Source: Pigmentibacter ruber (GTDB lineage: Bacteria > Bdellovibrionota_B > Oligoflexia > Silvanigrellales > Silvanigrellaceae). From it: DNA of 64,000 nt. The notes under the pieces are model-generated. The model ran no database searches, had not been told where the DNA came from, and saw only the letters and a program-made list of their open reading frames with translations. The translations under genes and the position numbers were made by a program. Shown here piece after piece: positions 1 through 8,153 of this stretch (position 1 is the first letter of the stretch; the number at the start of each line of letters is the position of its first letter). The stretch spans positions 124,001 to 188,000 of the forward strand of contig NZ_WSSC01000005.1 in assembly GCF_009792895.1 (NCBI RefSeq), given 5' to 3'.

Positions 1-100
1 GCTTTGCTAATTTTTTTTGCTGCTTTAATTCAGCCTCTTGTTTTTTAGATTGAAAAGAGTCATCGTCAATAAAATCAATATCCATATTGGAAAAGTCCAT
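1..100 (-). CDS. partial gene, N-terminus of unknown acidic/coiled protein
   Basis: An ATG at 98-100 read leftwards opens a frame with no stop up to the window edge, giving 33 residues: an acidic start (MDFSNMDIDFIDDD) followed by a Lys/Glu/Gln-rich stretch that looks helical. It is divergent from the CcsA-like gene. Only the N-terminus is visible, so no function can be given. One copy of a 14-bp repeat overlaps its first codons, so its translation start lies inside a possible operator. Confidence 0.5.
   Translation of the reverse strand, partial: MDFSNMDIDFIDDDSFQSKKQEAELKQQKKLAK
86..99. repeat. 14-bp direct repeat, copy 1, with internal palindrome
   Basis: ATTGGAAAAGTCCA occurs here and again at 161-174. 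Each copy contains the inverted repeat TGGA-AAAG-TCCA. The pair lies in the short space between two divergent genes, as expected of a regulator-binding site, but no factor is known to me. Confidence 0.5.
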
Positions 101-160
101 TCACTGTTATATGTAATGCTAGAACTGAATACCTTTAAGCTTTTTGAATTTGTTCAGCAA

Positions 161-174
161 ATTGGAAAAGTCCA
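161..174. repeat. 14-bp direct repeat, copy 2, with internal palindrome
   Basis: Exact second copy of ATTGGAAAAGTCCA, 75 bp from the first and 29 bp before the ATG of the CcsA-like gene. Role as an operator is inference. Confidence 0.5.
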
Positions 175-202
175 AACTACTTAAAAGGATATCATAAATA
201 AT

Positions 203-1054
203 ATGCAACGCTTGATATTTCAAGACAACTTGATGGATAACATATTTCTATTAGAAGCAATTTCTCGTATCTCAATGAGCGTATTATTTGGTTTAGCATT
301 ATTGGGGTTTGGTTATACGTTAAGTTTAAAAGCTAGAGAAAAAAAGCACTATAATAAGTTCCACTATGTGGCAAGGATTTTCTTTATTCTTGGGAGTGTT
401 TTTACAGTTATATATTCTACTTTAGAGTTCATATTACCAATAAATACAATTACAACACAAGTATATACTTCCATTTGTTTAGTTCTTTCTATTGCCGTCA
501 TTATTGTTGATAGAGGCAAAGAAGGATTACCTGCTTTTTCTTTTTTAGTTGGCGCATTAATTTTTTTAATCACAACACTAACTCCATTTTTAGATCCCAA
601 ACCATTATATAGAGCTGAATCATTAGACTGGTTAGTTTATTTTCATATTGGCACAGCATCTCTTGGTGAAGCCATTTTTGTAGCTGCATTTTGTGCTTCA
701 TTACTCTATCTAAGAGAATATCGAAAATTAAAGCAACGAAAAATAGATAAAAATCCTTCAGCAGCAAGTCTTTCTGGCTTAGAAAAATTGATGGAGCGCT
801 CTTCGCTCATTGGACTTACTTTTATTACTTTTAGTTTATTCTCAGGTCTAGCCTTGATTTTCATTGGCAAAGAAGCTGTTCAAGTTGGATTAATTAAAAT
901 TTTATGGGCATTTTTAGTTTGGGGGTGGTATGTCATGACCATCTTTGGACGCAGTCGTTGGGGTTGGCGTGGGAGAAAAGGTGCTAAATTGGCAATTTTT
1001 GGCATGATCCTGCTTATTTTGGGATTATTTGGTACAATTTGGCAGTACTTTTGA
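203..1054 (+). CDS. CcsA/HemX-like cytochrome c assembly membrane protein
   Basis: A 283-residue integral membrane protein with about eight hydrophobic segments. The middle (WLVYFHIGTASLGEA, about residues 147-161) and the end (WAFLVWGWYVM followed by a basic WGWRGRKGAKLA loop) resemble the CcsA/CcmC/HemX cytochrome c assembly family, in which His and Trp residues in such loops handle haem at the membrane. In Bacillus the relative HemX sits directly beside hemA, and here too the gene leads a haem-synthesis block, which supports the assignment. The start has an AAGGAT ribosome site 12 nt upstream; an in-frame ATG ten codons later is an alternative. Whether it assembles cytochromes or tunes HemA, as HemX does, cannot be decided here. 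Confidence 0.75.
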   Translation: MQRLIFQDNLMDNIFLLEAISRISMSVLFGLALLGFGYTLSLKAREKKHYNKFHYVARIFFILGSVFTVIYSTLEFILPINTITTQVYTSICLVLSIAVIIVDRGKEGLPAFSFLVGALIFLITTLTPFLDPKPLYRAESLDWLVYFHIGTASLGEAIFVAAFCASLLYLREYRKLKQRKIDKNPSAASLSGLEKLMERSSLIGLTFITFSLFSGLALIFIGKEAVQVGLIKILWAFLVWGWYVMTIFGRSRWGWRGRKGAKLAIFGMILLILGLFGTIWQYF

Positions 1055-1076
1055 ATTTAGAAAGTTTTAGTTCATT

Positions 1077-2120
1077 ATGAGAAAAAAAGTTTTAATAATC
1101 CACACAGGTGGGACTTTTGCAATGGTTTTAGGCAGCGGTCAAACCGCTACAAAACAACATTCGTCGAATCTTCTTGAAAATTTGTTACAACAAATACCTG
1201 AGTTAGCTTCGTTAGCAGAGATAGACTTAAAGGTTATTTGTAATATTGATTCTTCAGATGTAACAATAGATATTTGGAAATTATTAGCTAAAACTATTTT
1301 TGAAAGTTGGTCTCAATGTGATGGATTTGTCGTTGTACATGGAACGGATACTATGGCATGGACTGCATCTGCACTTGCATTTTTTCTTGGAGGATTAACT
1401 AAACCCGTTGTATTTACGGGAGCACAACGTCCGCTTACGGCTTTGCGCAGTGATGCTCGGATGAACATGATCGATGCCGTTGAATTAGCGACCCATGGAA
1501 TTCCGGAAGTAATGATATGTTTTGATAGTAAAGTGCATAGAGCAACCCGTGCTACAAAATATAGTAATGAACATTTATATGCATATAAAAGCTATAATTC
1601 TCCAAAAATAGGAAGCTTTGGAGTAAATATCAAGTTAAACAAAAAGGTTCTTAACTCTATATTACCTGAGGCAAAACGGCATGCACCTAGTATTAATTCT
1701 GAAATAAATGGAAATATAACTTCTTTAATGTGTGTACCAGGGGCTATTCCTTCTTTAACTTTTATTGATGGACTCTTATCTTCTACAGAAGGTATTATTA
1801 TCCAAGGGTTTGGAGCAGGAAACCTTCCTATTTCAGGAAAAATTTGGTTAGAACTATTTGAAAGAGCATTGGACAGAAAAATACCAATTGTTATTTCTAC
1901 GCAATGTGAATCGGGAAGCGTTGATTTGCAGTTGTATGAAAATGGAAGACGGTTCGCAGCTTTGGGAGGAATTTCTGCTTTAGATATGACATTTGAAGCT
2001 GCTAGTGTAAAATTGATGATTATGCTTGGACGAAAAATTCCATTTGAGAAAAGACAATCTTTCTTTGCAACACCGCTTGCATTTGAATGCCAAAGTATTG
2101 ATTCTATTCCAAGTATTTAA
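1077..2120 (+). CDS. ansA: L-asparaginase (AnsA-like)
   Basis: Hydrolyses L-asparagine to aspartate and ammonia. The protein has 347 residues and both active-site threonine regions of the family: HTGGTFAM near the N-terminus and HGTDTMAW around residue 89, followed by the family segment TGAQRPLTALRSDARMN. There is no signal peptide, so a cytoplasmic type I enzyme is likely. It sits 22 nt after the CcsA-like gene and 12 nt before hemA on the same strand, so it appears co-transcribed with haem genes to which it has no obvious link. Length is normal for the family and the frame is intact. Confidence 0.92.
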   Translation: MRKKVLIIHTGGTFAMVLGSGQTATKQHSSNLLENLLQQIPELASLAEIDLKVICNIDSSDVTIDIWKLLAKTIFESWSQCDGFVVVHGTDTMAWTASALAFFLGGLTKPVVFTGAQRPLTALRSDARMNMIDAVELATHGIPEVMICFDSKVHRATRATKYSNEHLYAYKSYNSPKIGSFGVNIKLNKKVLNSILPEAKRHAPSINSEINGNITSLMCVPGAIPSLTFIDGLLSSTEGIIIQGFGAGNLPISGKIWLELFERALDRKIPIVISTQCESGSVDLQLYENGRRFAALGGISALDMTFEAASVKLMIMLGRKIPFEKRQSFFATPLAFECQSIDSIPSI

Positions 2121-2132
2121 AAGAGGAATGTG

Positions 2133-3518
2133 ATGGTAAATCCACATTTTTTTACCTATTGCGCTGTACATTATAAAACTTGTCCGGTTGAATTAAGAGA
2201 AGCCTGGGCATATATTGGTACCCCGCAAAAAATGAGTGAAGTTTGGAAAGATTTATTCCCTTCTACACAAATGGAATTTGTCATTATAAGTACTTGCAAT
2301 AGATACGATGTTTGTTTTTTTGGCAATGTTACCATTCAACAAATAAATCAAGTGTATTTTAAGCTTTATTCTGAATATTTAATAGAAAAAAAAGAATATT
2401 TCAAAAATTTATCATCTAATTATTTAATAAATTATTTACAGTTTTTTTATGACTTAGATGCATTACGCCATCTTTTTAAAGTTACAGCAAGTTTAAACTC
2501 TTTGGTTGTTGGGGAACCTCAAATTTTAGGACAGGTAAAAGAAGCATATTTAACAGCTGTCGAATTAGGTCTGGCACATAACCTAGCAGGACCAATATTT
2601 AATAGATGTTTTAGAGTTGCTAAAAAAATTAGAACTGAAACTGAGATCGGTAGAAATGGAATTTCTATTGGACATGCAGCAATTGATATTATTGCTAGAA
2701 TTTTTGATAATATTATAGACAAAAAAATATTAATTATTGGTGCAGGAGAAATGGCTAGAATTACTGCACAACATTTACTCTTTTCGCAAGCTAAAAATGT
2801 ATTTATTGCAAATAGAACATTTGTTAATGCTGAAAAATTAGCTATGGATTTAGGAAAAGCTTGGCCATTAGATTTAGAAAGTGCATTAGAAAAAATAGAT
2901 GAATACGATATTTGTATTGCTGCAGCAGGTGGTAGTCAATATCTTTTAGAAAAGAAACATCTGAAGAAATATTCTAAAAAAAGATATGGAAAATTATCTG
3001 TTATGGTTGACATTAGTGTTCCAAGAAAAATTGAACCTTCAATTTCTGAAATTGAAAATTTGTTTTTGTTTAATGTAGACGATCTCGATTCAGTTATGGA
3101 AAAAAATAGAGAGTCTAGATTATTAGCCGCTAGTCACGCTGAGAAAATAATAGAAAATGAAATTCAAGACTATATTTTTACTGAAATTCAAAAACAAAAT
3201 TTAGCAAATGTTGGAAAGTTTCATAGTTGGGTTAAGAATGTTGTAGATTATGAAGTAAATAGGTATTTAAAAGAAATTAATAATGGTAAAAAGGTAACGC
3301 CAAAAATAATTTCTGAGGCAATTGCTAAAAAAATGGTTTCTATCCCCGCTTTGTTGGCCAAAAATAATATAAAAATAGAATCTGAAACAGAGACTGTAGG
3401 TGATTTACTAGAATTTCTTTTTAAACTATCAGAACAACCTTTATTGCCAGGTAATTTTAATAAAGATGAAAATATTTTAAAATTTCCTCTTAAAAACAAA
3501 ATACAAGAAAATAAATAA
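2133..3518 (+). CDS. hemA: glutamyl-tRNA reductase HemA
   Basis: Reduces glutamyl-tRNA to glutamate-1-semialdehyde with NADPH, the first committed step of C5-pathway tetrapyrrole synthesis. The catalytic cysteine lies in STCNRYDV (Cys55), the tRNA-binding part contains VVGEPQILGQVKEAY, and the nucleotide fold shows ILIIGAGEMARI; a helical dimerisation domain follows. About 461 residues is within the family range, with a somewhat long, lysine-rich C-terminus. I prefer the ATG at 2133 over the GTG at 2130 because AAGAGGA (2121-2127) then has a normal spacing. hemC and hemD follow. Confidence 0.95.
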   Translation: MVNPHFFTYCAVHYKTCPVELREAWAYIGTPQKMSEVWKDLFPSTQMEFVIISTCNRYDVCFFGNVTIQQINQVYFKLYSEYLIEKKEYFKNLSSNYLINYLQFFYDLDALRHLFKVTASLNSLVVGEPQILGQVKEAYLTAVELGLAHNLAGPIFNRCFRVAKKIRTETEIGRNGISIGHAAIDIIARIFDNIIDKKILIIGAGEMARITAQHLLFSQAKNVFIANRTFVNAEKLAMDLGKAWPLDLESALEKIDEYDICIAAAGGSQYLLEKKHLKKYSKKRYGKLSVMVDISVPRKIEPSISEIENLFLFNVDDLDSVMEKNRESRLLAASHAEKIIENEIQDYIFTEIQKQNLANVGKFHSWVKNVVDYEVNRYLKEINNGKKVTPKIISEAIAKKMVSIPALLAKNNIKIESETETVGDLLEFLFKLSEQPLLPGNFNKDENILKFPLKNKIQENK

Positions 3519-3541
3519 TTAAAGTTAGAAAGATTGTTTGC

Positions 3542-4621
3542 ATGCTTCAGGAATTTAAAATAGCAACAAGAAAAAGTCCATTAGCTTTATGGCAAGCCGA
3601 AACAGTTCAGAAATTATTAAATAATTTAGGAGTTTCTATTGGTTTATTACCATTAACTACGACTGGTGATAAGTTACAAAAAACACAACTTTCAAATATT
3701 CAGTTAGGAGAAAGTAACAATCCACATTTAGCTACTGGTAAGGGATTATTTATAAAAGAAATTCAGGAAGCAATTATAAATAATAACGCACATATTGCTG
3801 TTCATAGTATGAAAGATCTTCCTGTAACACAAACAAAAAATCTTTCAGTAGTTTCTTTGCTTCCTCGTGCAGGAAAACATGATGTCTTAGTTTTATCTCC
3901 TATAATTCTAGCAGAGTTGACAAAAATTGATCCTTCTTTTTCTCTTGAACAAGAGGTAGATTATCTCAAATTAAAAAAAGTCTTATTACAATGTGCATCT
4001 TTTTCTAAATTACCAATTGGAACAACAAGTGCTAGAAGACAAATGTTATTGAAAAAACACTTGTCACCAAATTTAAATATTCAGGTTTTACGTGGAAATG
4101 TAGATACTCGTTTATCAAGGTTAAATAATAATGAGTTTTCAGCTATTATTTTAGCTGAAGCAGGATTGCAAAGATTGAACTTGTTTGATAAAAGGAAGAT
4201 GTTTTTACTTCCTATTTCTTTATTTATCCCTGCACCAGCACAAGGTGTTGTGGCGGTTGAATTAAAAGATGAGACCAATAGTTTTTTATTCTCACAAGTT
4301 TTAAAAATATCTCACTCTAGTACAGTAATTGAAGCTGGGCTTGAAAGATTGTCCTTGTATCTACTGGGTGGAGACTGTCATTCTGCAGTTGGAGCTTGTT
4401 TCGAAAAGGATAAATTATACATTATCTGTGAAAGAAATGGTAAAATACGTGAAGCTGTTATGATAGTGCCATCTTCACTTACTTCTATCTTAGAAGCTCT
4501 TTTAAAAGATTCAGATTTTCAATTTTCTTTGTTTTTTGAGAAATTAAGTCAATCTTCTATCGCTGGTGAATTGAAAGAATTTCTAATAAGAAATGATTTT
4601 TCAGCTGTTGCTGATTTATAA
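3542..4621 (+). CDS. hemC: porphobilinogen deaminase HemC
   Basis: Polymerises four porphobilinogens into hydroxymethylbilane. Seen in order: the N-terminal IATRKSPLALWQA; GKGLFIKEIQ; AVHSMKDLP with the conserved Asp region; GTTSARRQ; VLRGNVDTRL; PAPAQGVVAVE; and GGDCHSAVGA, whose Cys279 should bind the dipyrromethane cofactor. At 359 residues it is longer than the usual 300-320. The extra length lies around residues 115-155, where a leucine/lysine-rich stretch separates two conserved blocks. It sits between hemA and hemD with short gaps, consistent with one operon. Confidence 0.95.
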   Translation: MLQEFKIATRKSPLALWQAETVQKLLNNLGVSIGLLPLTTTGDKLQKTQLSNIQLGESNNPHLATGKGLFIKEIQEAIINNNAHIAVHSMKDLPVTQTKNLSVVSLLPRAGKHDVLVLSPIILAELTKIDPSFSLEQEVDYLKLKKVLLQCASFSKLPIGTTSARRQMLLKKHLSPNLNIQVLRGNVDTRLSRLNNNEFSAIILAEAGLQRLNLFDKRKMFLLPISLFIPAPAQGVVAVELKDETNSFLFSQVLKISHSSTVIEAGLERLSLYLLGGDCHSAVGACFEKDKLYIICERNGKIREAVMIVPSSLTSILEALLKDSDFQFSLFFEKLSQSSIAGELKEFLIRNDFSAVADL

Positions 4622-4645
4622 AAATATTAAAGAGATAATATTGTC

Positions 4646-5392
4646 ATGCAAAGTATTCGGGAAAAAATTCAGATTGAGTGTGGTATTTTAGGAGATAAGC
4701 CCACAAGAAAAGACTCATTTTTTTTTCCTGTATTAAAATTAAAACCACTTGAATTTAATTTCTCCTTTAAAGATACTGAATCTTTTGGAATTTGTTTTAC
4801 TAGTAAAAATGCAGTTGATTTTTTTCTTCAAAAATTTCAAAGTAACATTGATTTAAATAAATTCTTATCTAATTGTTTTTGCATTGGTGCTGTTGGAGAA
4901 AAAACAGCAGAATATGTTAAAGCTATATTTCCATCAGCACTTTTGAAGCTCACTAAAAATATTATTTATCCTAAAGACGAATTAGGTTTAAAAAATTTAT
5001 TATATGAATTAAATAAAATTACTTTAAAAAATAGAAACATTTATATATTTACGGGATTATCCGGAAAAACATCACAAATAATTTCTGAAAATGAAAAATA
5101 TTTAAAATTGAATCTTTATAGTGTACCTGTCTATGATACAACAGAAATTGATAATAATTTATGTATAAAATTATTAAATGAAATAATTGGGGAAAAAAAA
5201 GTTTCAGATGCTGATCTCATTTTTTATGCAAAGTCAGGGCAAGTTATTAATTCTACAATAAAAATTTTGATGTCTTACTTTGAAATTTCCTTGGTTGATA
5301 ACTTACCAGCTTCTATTTTTTTTATCCCTTGGGAAAAATCGGCGAAAAATGTTTTAAATGAGTTAAAATTAATTGACAGAGATATCTCTTAA
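4646..5392 (+). CDS. hemD: uroporphyrinogen-III synthase HemD
   Basis: A 248-residue protein with the weak but recognisable two-domain pattern of HemD: FGICFTSKNAVDFF (about 46-59), FCIGAVGEKTAEYVK (about 74-88), then IYIFTGLSGKTS in the second domain and a late DLIFYAKSGQVI. The enzyme cyclises hydroxymethylbilane into uroporphyrinogen III. HemD sequences diverge strongly, so position right after hemC is a main support. The gene ends the recognisable haem block; hemB, hemE and hemL are not in this window. Confidence 0.85.
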   Translation: MQSIREKIQIECGILGDKPTRKDSFFFPVLKLKPLEFNFSFKDTESFGICFTSKNAVDFFLQKFQSNIDLNKFLSNCFCIGAVGEKTAEYVKAIFPSALLKLTKNIIYPKDELGLKNLLYELNKITLKNRNIYIFTGLSGKTSQIISENEKYLKLNLYSVPVYDTTEIDNNLCIKLLNEIIGEKKVSDADLIFYAKSGQVINSTIKILMSYFEISLVDNLPASIFFIPWEKSAKNVLNELKLIDRDIS

Positions 5393-5443
5393 TGACAATT
5401 TTAGAAAGTGTTCCGCTATTATTAAGGAGAGTGGTAACTAAAA

Positions 5444-5488
5444 ATGTGTAAGGTAATCTTAAATTATAAAAAATCTAGGATTACTTGA
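5444..5488 (+). CDS. possible 14-residue leader ORF (uORF)
   Basis: ATG at 5444 opens MCKVILNYKKSRIT and stops with TGA at 5486-5488. AAGGAGA lies 13 nt upstream, a rather long spacing. The stop overlaps the GAGG ribosome site of the next gene, a geometry typical of translational coupling or leader-peptide control. Too short to be sure it is translated. Confidence 0.3.
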   Translation: MCKVILNYKKSRIT

Positions 5489-5496
5489 GGTAATCC
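5478..5496 (+). promoter_or_regulatory. hairpin holding the ribosome-binding site of the 5500 gene
   Basis: GGATTAC (5478-5484) and GTAATCC (5490-5496) form a perfect 7-bp stem with a 5-nt loop. The likely Shine-Dalgarno GAGG (5487-5490) lies in the loop and the edge of the stem, 9 nt before the ATG. An upstream AGGTAATC (5451-5458) is a near copy of the right arm and could compete for pairing. No U-tract follows, so this is not a terminator. Confidence 0.45.
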
Positions 5497-5499
5497 AAA

Positions 5500-6006
5500 A
5501 TGAAGCAGTCTGAACAAATCTGGATAGAAAACCTTGCAAGGGTAAGTCTAGGAAAAGCATTAACGACATCTATAAACCAACAAATTGTTCGGTTTGCTGT
5601 AAATGTTTTTTTGGAAGAGCTGTGTAATAAAATGATTAATTATGCCTCGCATTTAAATGCAATCCTTTCAGAAGTAAAACCAAATGAAACTGTTCAGGTT
5701 CTTCCTTTATCAATGCCAAGGACCGGGCTCATAATCTTAAAAGCTGGAGATAAAATGATAATTTCCCAAGTTGGGAAAATTATTCAGGTACGTACCGTTC
5801 AGGTGCATGTAGATAGCCAAAGAAACTATATGGCATATGATTTTGAATTGAAACAAAATGAACAAAATGGCATATTTTGGCGTTGTGTTAATGATGGACA
5901 ACTCGTTAATCCAGAATTAGTTGCACAAAATTACTTAAGTTCTTTTTTGGTATCAGGATGTCGAGCTCTACCCCAAGTTTTAAGATTGGTAGCATCGCAT
6001 CCATAA
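5500..6006 (+). CDS. hypothetical protein, 168 aa
   Basis: I do not recognise this protein. It has no signal peptide or membrane segment. The first 60 residues look helical (IWIENLARVSLG, FAVNVFLEELCNKMI); the rest alternates in a way suggesting beta strands (GLIILKAGDKMIISQVGKIIQVRTVQVHV), then a short helical tail. It lies between hemD and a bolA/glutaredoxin pair on the same strand and could be co-transcribed with either. The frame is intact and codon use is like its neighbours, so it is likely a real gene. Its ribosome site sits in a hairpin overlapped by a possible leader ORF, suggesting regulated translation. Confidence 0.7.
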   Translation: MKQSEQIWIENLARVSLGKALTTSINQQIVRFAVNVFLEELCNKMINYASHLNAILSEVKPNETVQVLPLSMPRTGLIILKAGDKMIISQVGKIIQVRTVQVHVDSQRNYMAYDFELKQNEQNGIFWRCVNDGQLVNPELVAQNYLSSFLVSGCRALPQVLRLVASHP

Positions 6007-6039
6007 TCGTAATCAATCAGTTTATCTAGAGGTACATGA

Positions 6040-6291
6040 GTGTTAAGTCATGAAGTAAAGCAAAGAATTGAAAGTGGAATTCCAAATACTCTTTGCTCAG
6101 TAAACGAATTTTCAGGCGGTACGGATCACTATTCTGTAGTAGTAGTTTCTAACTCATTTGAAGGGTTGTCTTCTTTAAAGCGACATCGCATGATAATGGA
6201 TCTTTTCAAAGAGGAAATGGAGACGGGCGAAGTACATGCTCTTACCATAAAAGCCTTTACCCAAGCACAATGGGAAAATGAAAAAAAATAA
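6040..6291 (+). CDS. BolA-family protein
   Basis: 83 residues with the BolA fold signature: a hydrophobic strand DHYSVVVVSNSFEGLSSLKRH with its conserved RHR-like turn, then the ending GEVHALTIKAFTQAQW, where the conserved His serves as a ligand in BolA-glutaredoxin [2Fe-2S] complexes. A GTG start at 6040 is chosen because AGAGGT lies 6 nt upstream and the nearby ATG reads into an early stop. The next gene is a CGFS monothiol glutaredoxin, the known physical partner of BolA proteins, so the pair probably works in iron-sulfur cluster trafficking or iron sensing. Confidence 0.88.
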   Translation: MLSHEVKQRIESGIPNTLCSVNEFSGGTDHYSVVVVSNSFEGLSSLKRHRMIMDLFKEEMETGEVHALTIKAFTQAQWENEKK

Positions 6292-6326
6292 AAATATATA
6301 TTCTTTTGAATGAAGGAGTTGTTAGT

Positions 6327-6638
6327 ATGGATTGGAAAGAAAAAATTGAAAAAGACATCAAAGAAAACGAAATCATGGTGTATATGCGCGGCACTCCAGA
6401 CGCACCACGTTGTGGTTTTTCAGCAAAAGTAATTAGAACATTAGCTCAACTTGGTAAACCCTATCATGCAAATGATATGGATAGTGATCCTGCTCTTTGG
6501 CAAACATTAAAGGAAATGAATAACTGGCCAACTTCACCACAAATTTTTATCAAGGGCGAATTTATTGGGGGATGTGATATATTTGTGGAAATGTATCAGT
6601 CTGGTGAATTGCATGAAAAACTTGGCATTCAAAAGTAA
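6327..6638 (+). CDS. grxD: monothiol glutaredoxin (Grx4/GrxD type)
   Basis: 103 residues carrying RGTPDAPRCGFS with the single active-site Cys29, plus the glutathione-binding WPTSPQIFIKGEFIGGCD. CGFS glutaredoxins bind a shared [2Fe-2S] cluster with glutathione and hand it to BolA or acceptor proteins. I use the ATG at 6327, which has AAGGAG 8 nt upstream; the frame can be extended upstream to a TTG but that would place the ribosome site inside the gene. It follows bolA by 35 nt and ends before a hairpin with a T-run. Confidence 0.95.
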   Translation: MDWKEKIEKDIKENEIMVYMRGTPDAPRCGFSAKVIRTLAQLGKPYHANDMDSDPALWQTLKEMNNWPTSPQIFIKGEFIGGCDIFVEMYQSGELHEKLGIQK

Positions 6639-6712
6639 ATAGCTCAAAAATATTTTTGTGCAGATAAGAAAGTTCAAGCTTATTTTTCTGAAACTTTTTT
6701 ATTTTAGAATTT

Positions 6713-6755
6713 CCTGATAAACTCAATTTGCTGAGCATTTATCAGGAGTTTTTTT
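6713..6755 (+). terminator. terminator-like hairpin that also contains the next gene's ribosome site
   Basis: CCTGATAAACTCA (6713-6725) pairs with TGAG-CA-TTTATCAGG (6732-6746) around a 6-nt loop and a 2-nt bulge. After AG comes a run of seven T. This is a standard intrinsic terminator shape. The CAGGAG ribosome site of the downstream gene is the 3' arm, and its ATG begins directly after the T-run, so the same structure could end transcription from grxD or hide the start of the epimerase gene. Confidence 0.65.
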
Positions 6756-8153
6756 ATGCAACATCATTCTTTTTCGCGAAGTTCTACACTGCCTGTTTCC
6801 TGTGAAGAAGCCTTTCAATGGCATGAAAGAGAAGGTGCTTTTTTAAGATTGTTACCTCCTTGGATGCCAGCGGAATTACTTGAAAAGAAAGGAACTATTA
6901 AAAATGGTGACTCTTTAACAGTTAAAACCAAAGTAGGAATTATACCAATCACATTTCAAGCACTACATCAAAATTATATACAAAATAAACAATTTGAAGA
7001 CATTCAATTAAAAGGTCCTTTTGCTTTTTATAAACATCTTCATAAGTTTGATAAAATTGAAGATAAAAAATGTAAATTAACGGATCAAATAGATTTTAGT
7101 TTGCCAATTGGGATAATTTCAAATTTTCTTGGACATTCATTTGTAGAAGAAAAATTAAATAAATTGTTTAGTTATCGTCATAGAACGCTAAAATATGATT
7201 TGTATTTACATGGAAAATATTCGCAAAAAAAATTAAAAATTTTAGTAACTGGTTCATCCGGATTAGTGGGAAGTACTTTAATTCCATTTTTAACTTCAGG
7301 CGGCCATCAGGTTATAAAATTGGTTCGTAGGAATATGGAAATTGATGATACTGAAAAACAAAATTTTGCTGTTTGGAATAGTGAAAAAGGTGAATTTATA
7401 AACCCTGAAAGGTTAGAAAATTTGGATGCTGTAGTGCATTTGGCAGGAGAAAATATCGCATCACAAAAATGGAGTGAACAACGCAAGCAGCAATTAATCA
7501 ATAGCCGAATTCATTTTACGACAGCTTTATGTCAGGCTTTAAGTAAACAATTAAAAAACAAACCTAAAACATTTATTTCTGCATCTGGAATAGGGATATT
7601 TGGTAGCAGAGATTATGATGACATTTTACATGAAGATTCCAAACTTGGCGAAGGTTTTTTAGCAAATTTGGCAAGAGATTGGGAACAGGCAGCTAAAACT
7701 GCAAATGAGTCAGGAATACGGGTTGTACATTTGCGCTTTGGAACTATTTTATCCTTATCAGGAGGAGTATTAAAGAAAATGTATACTCCTTATCGATTAT
7801 GCTTGGGTGGTCCATTTGGTACCGGTAGACAAATGATGTCTTGGATTTCTATTATTGATGTACTTGGACTTATTTTATTTTCCATAACCAATGATAAAGT
7901 AACTGGAGCGGTCAATTCAGTTTCTCCGCATGCTGTTACCAATGCGCAATTTTCTGAATTACTAGCGCAATCGTTAGATAGACCTAGCTCATTACGTATT
8001 CCAGAGCTTTTTGTTGAATCTTTATTTGGTGAAATGGGGCGGGAATTACTGTTATCTGGGCAACATGCAAAACCAACTAAAGCTCTTAAAAATGGTTATG
8101 AATTTATCCATTCACAACTACACGACGCTTTTGCTTATTGTTTAGGCGGATAA
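6756..8153 (+). CDS. SRPBCC domain fused to TIGR01777-type SDR epimerase
   Basis: Two domains in 465 residues. Residues 1-150 resemble the SRPBCC/START-like hydrophobic ligand cup (FSRSSTLPVSCEEAF, then GPFAFYKHLHKF and a run of strands). From residue 160 comes an extended SDR Rossmann fold: KILVTGSSGLVGSTL, VVHLAGENIASQKW, the family's TFISASGIGIFG, and the C-terminal LLLSGQHAKPTKAL typical of the YfcH/TIGR01777 group. The substrate is unknown for the family. A hairpin terminator lies directly before its ATG, so expression may depend on read-through or local structure. Confidence 0.85.
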   Translation: MQHHSFSRSSTLPVSCEEAFQWHEREGAFLRLLPPWMPAELLEKKGTIKNGDSLTVKTKVGIIPITFQALHQNYIQNKQFEDIQLKGPFAFYKHLHKFDKIEDKKCKLTDQIDFSLPIGIISNFLGHSFVEEKLNKLFSYRHRTLKYDLYLHGKYSQKKLKILVTGSSGLVGSTLIPFLTSGGHQVIKLVRRNMEIDDTEKQNFAVWNSEKGEFINPERLENLDAVVHLAGENIASQKWSEQRKQQLINSRIHFTTALCQALSKQLKNKPKTFISASGIGIFGSRDYDDILHEDSKLGEGFLANLARDWEQAAKTANESGIRVVHLRFGTILSLSGGVLKKMYTPYRLCLGGPFGTGRQMMSWISIIDVLGLILFSITNDKVTGAVNSVSPHAVTNAQFSELLAQSLDRPSSLRIPELFVESLFGEMGRELLLSGQHAKPTKALKNGYEFIHSQLHDAFAYCLGG

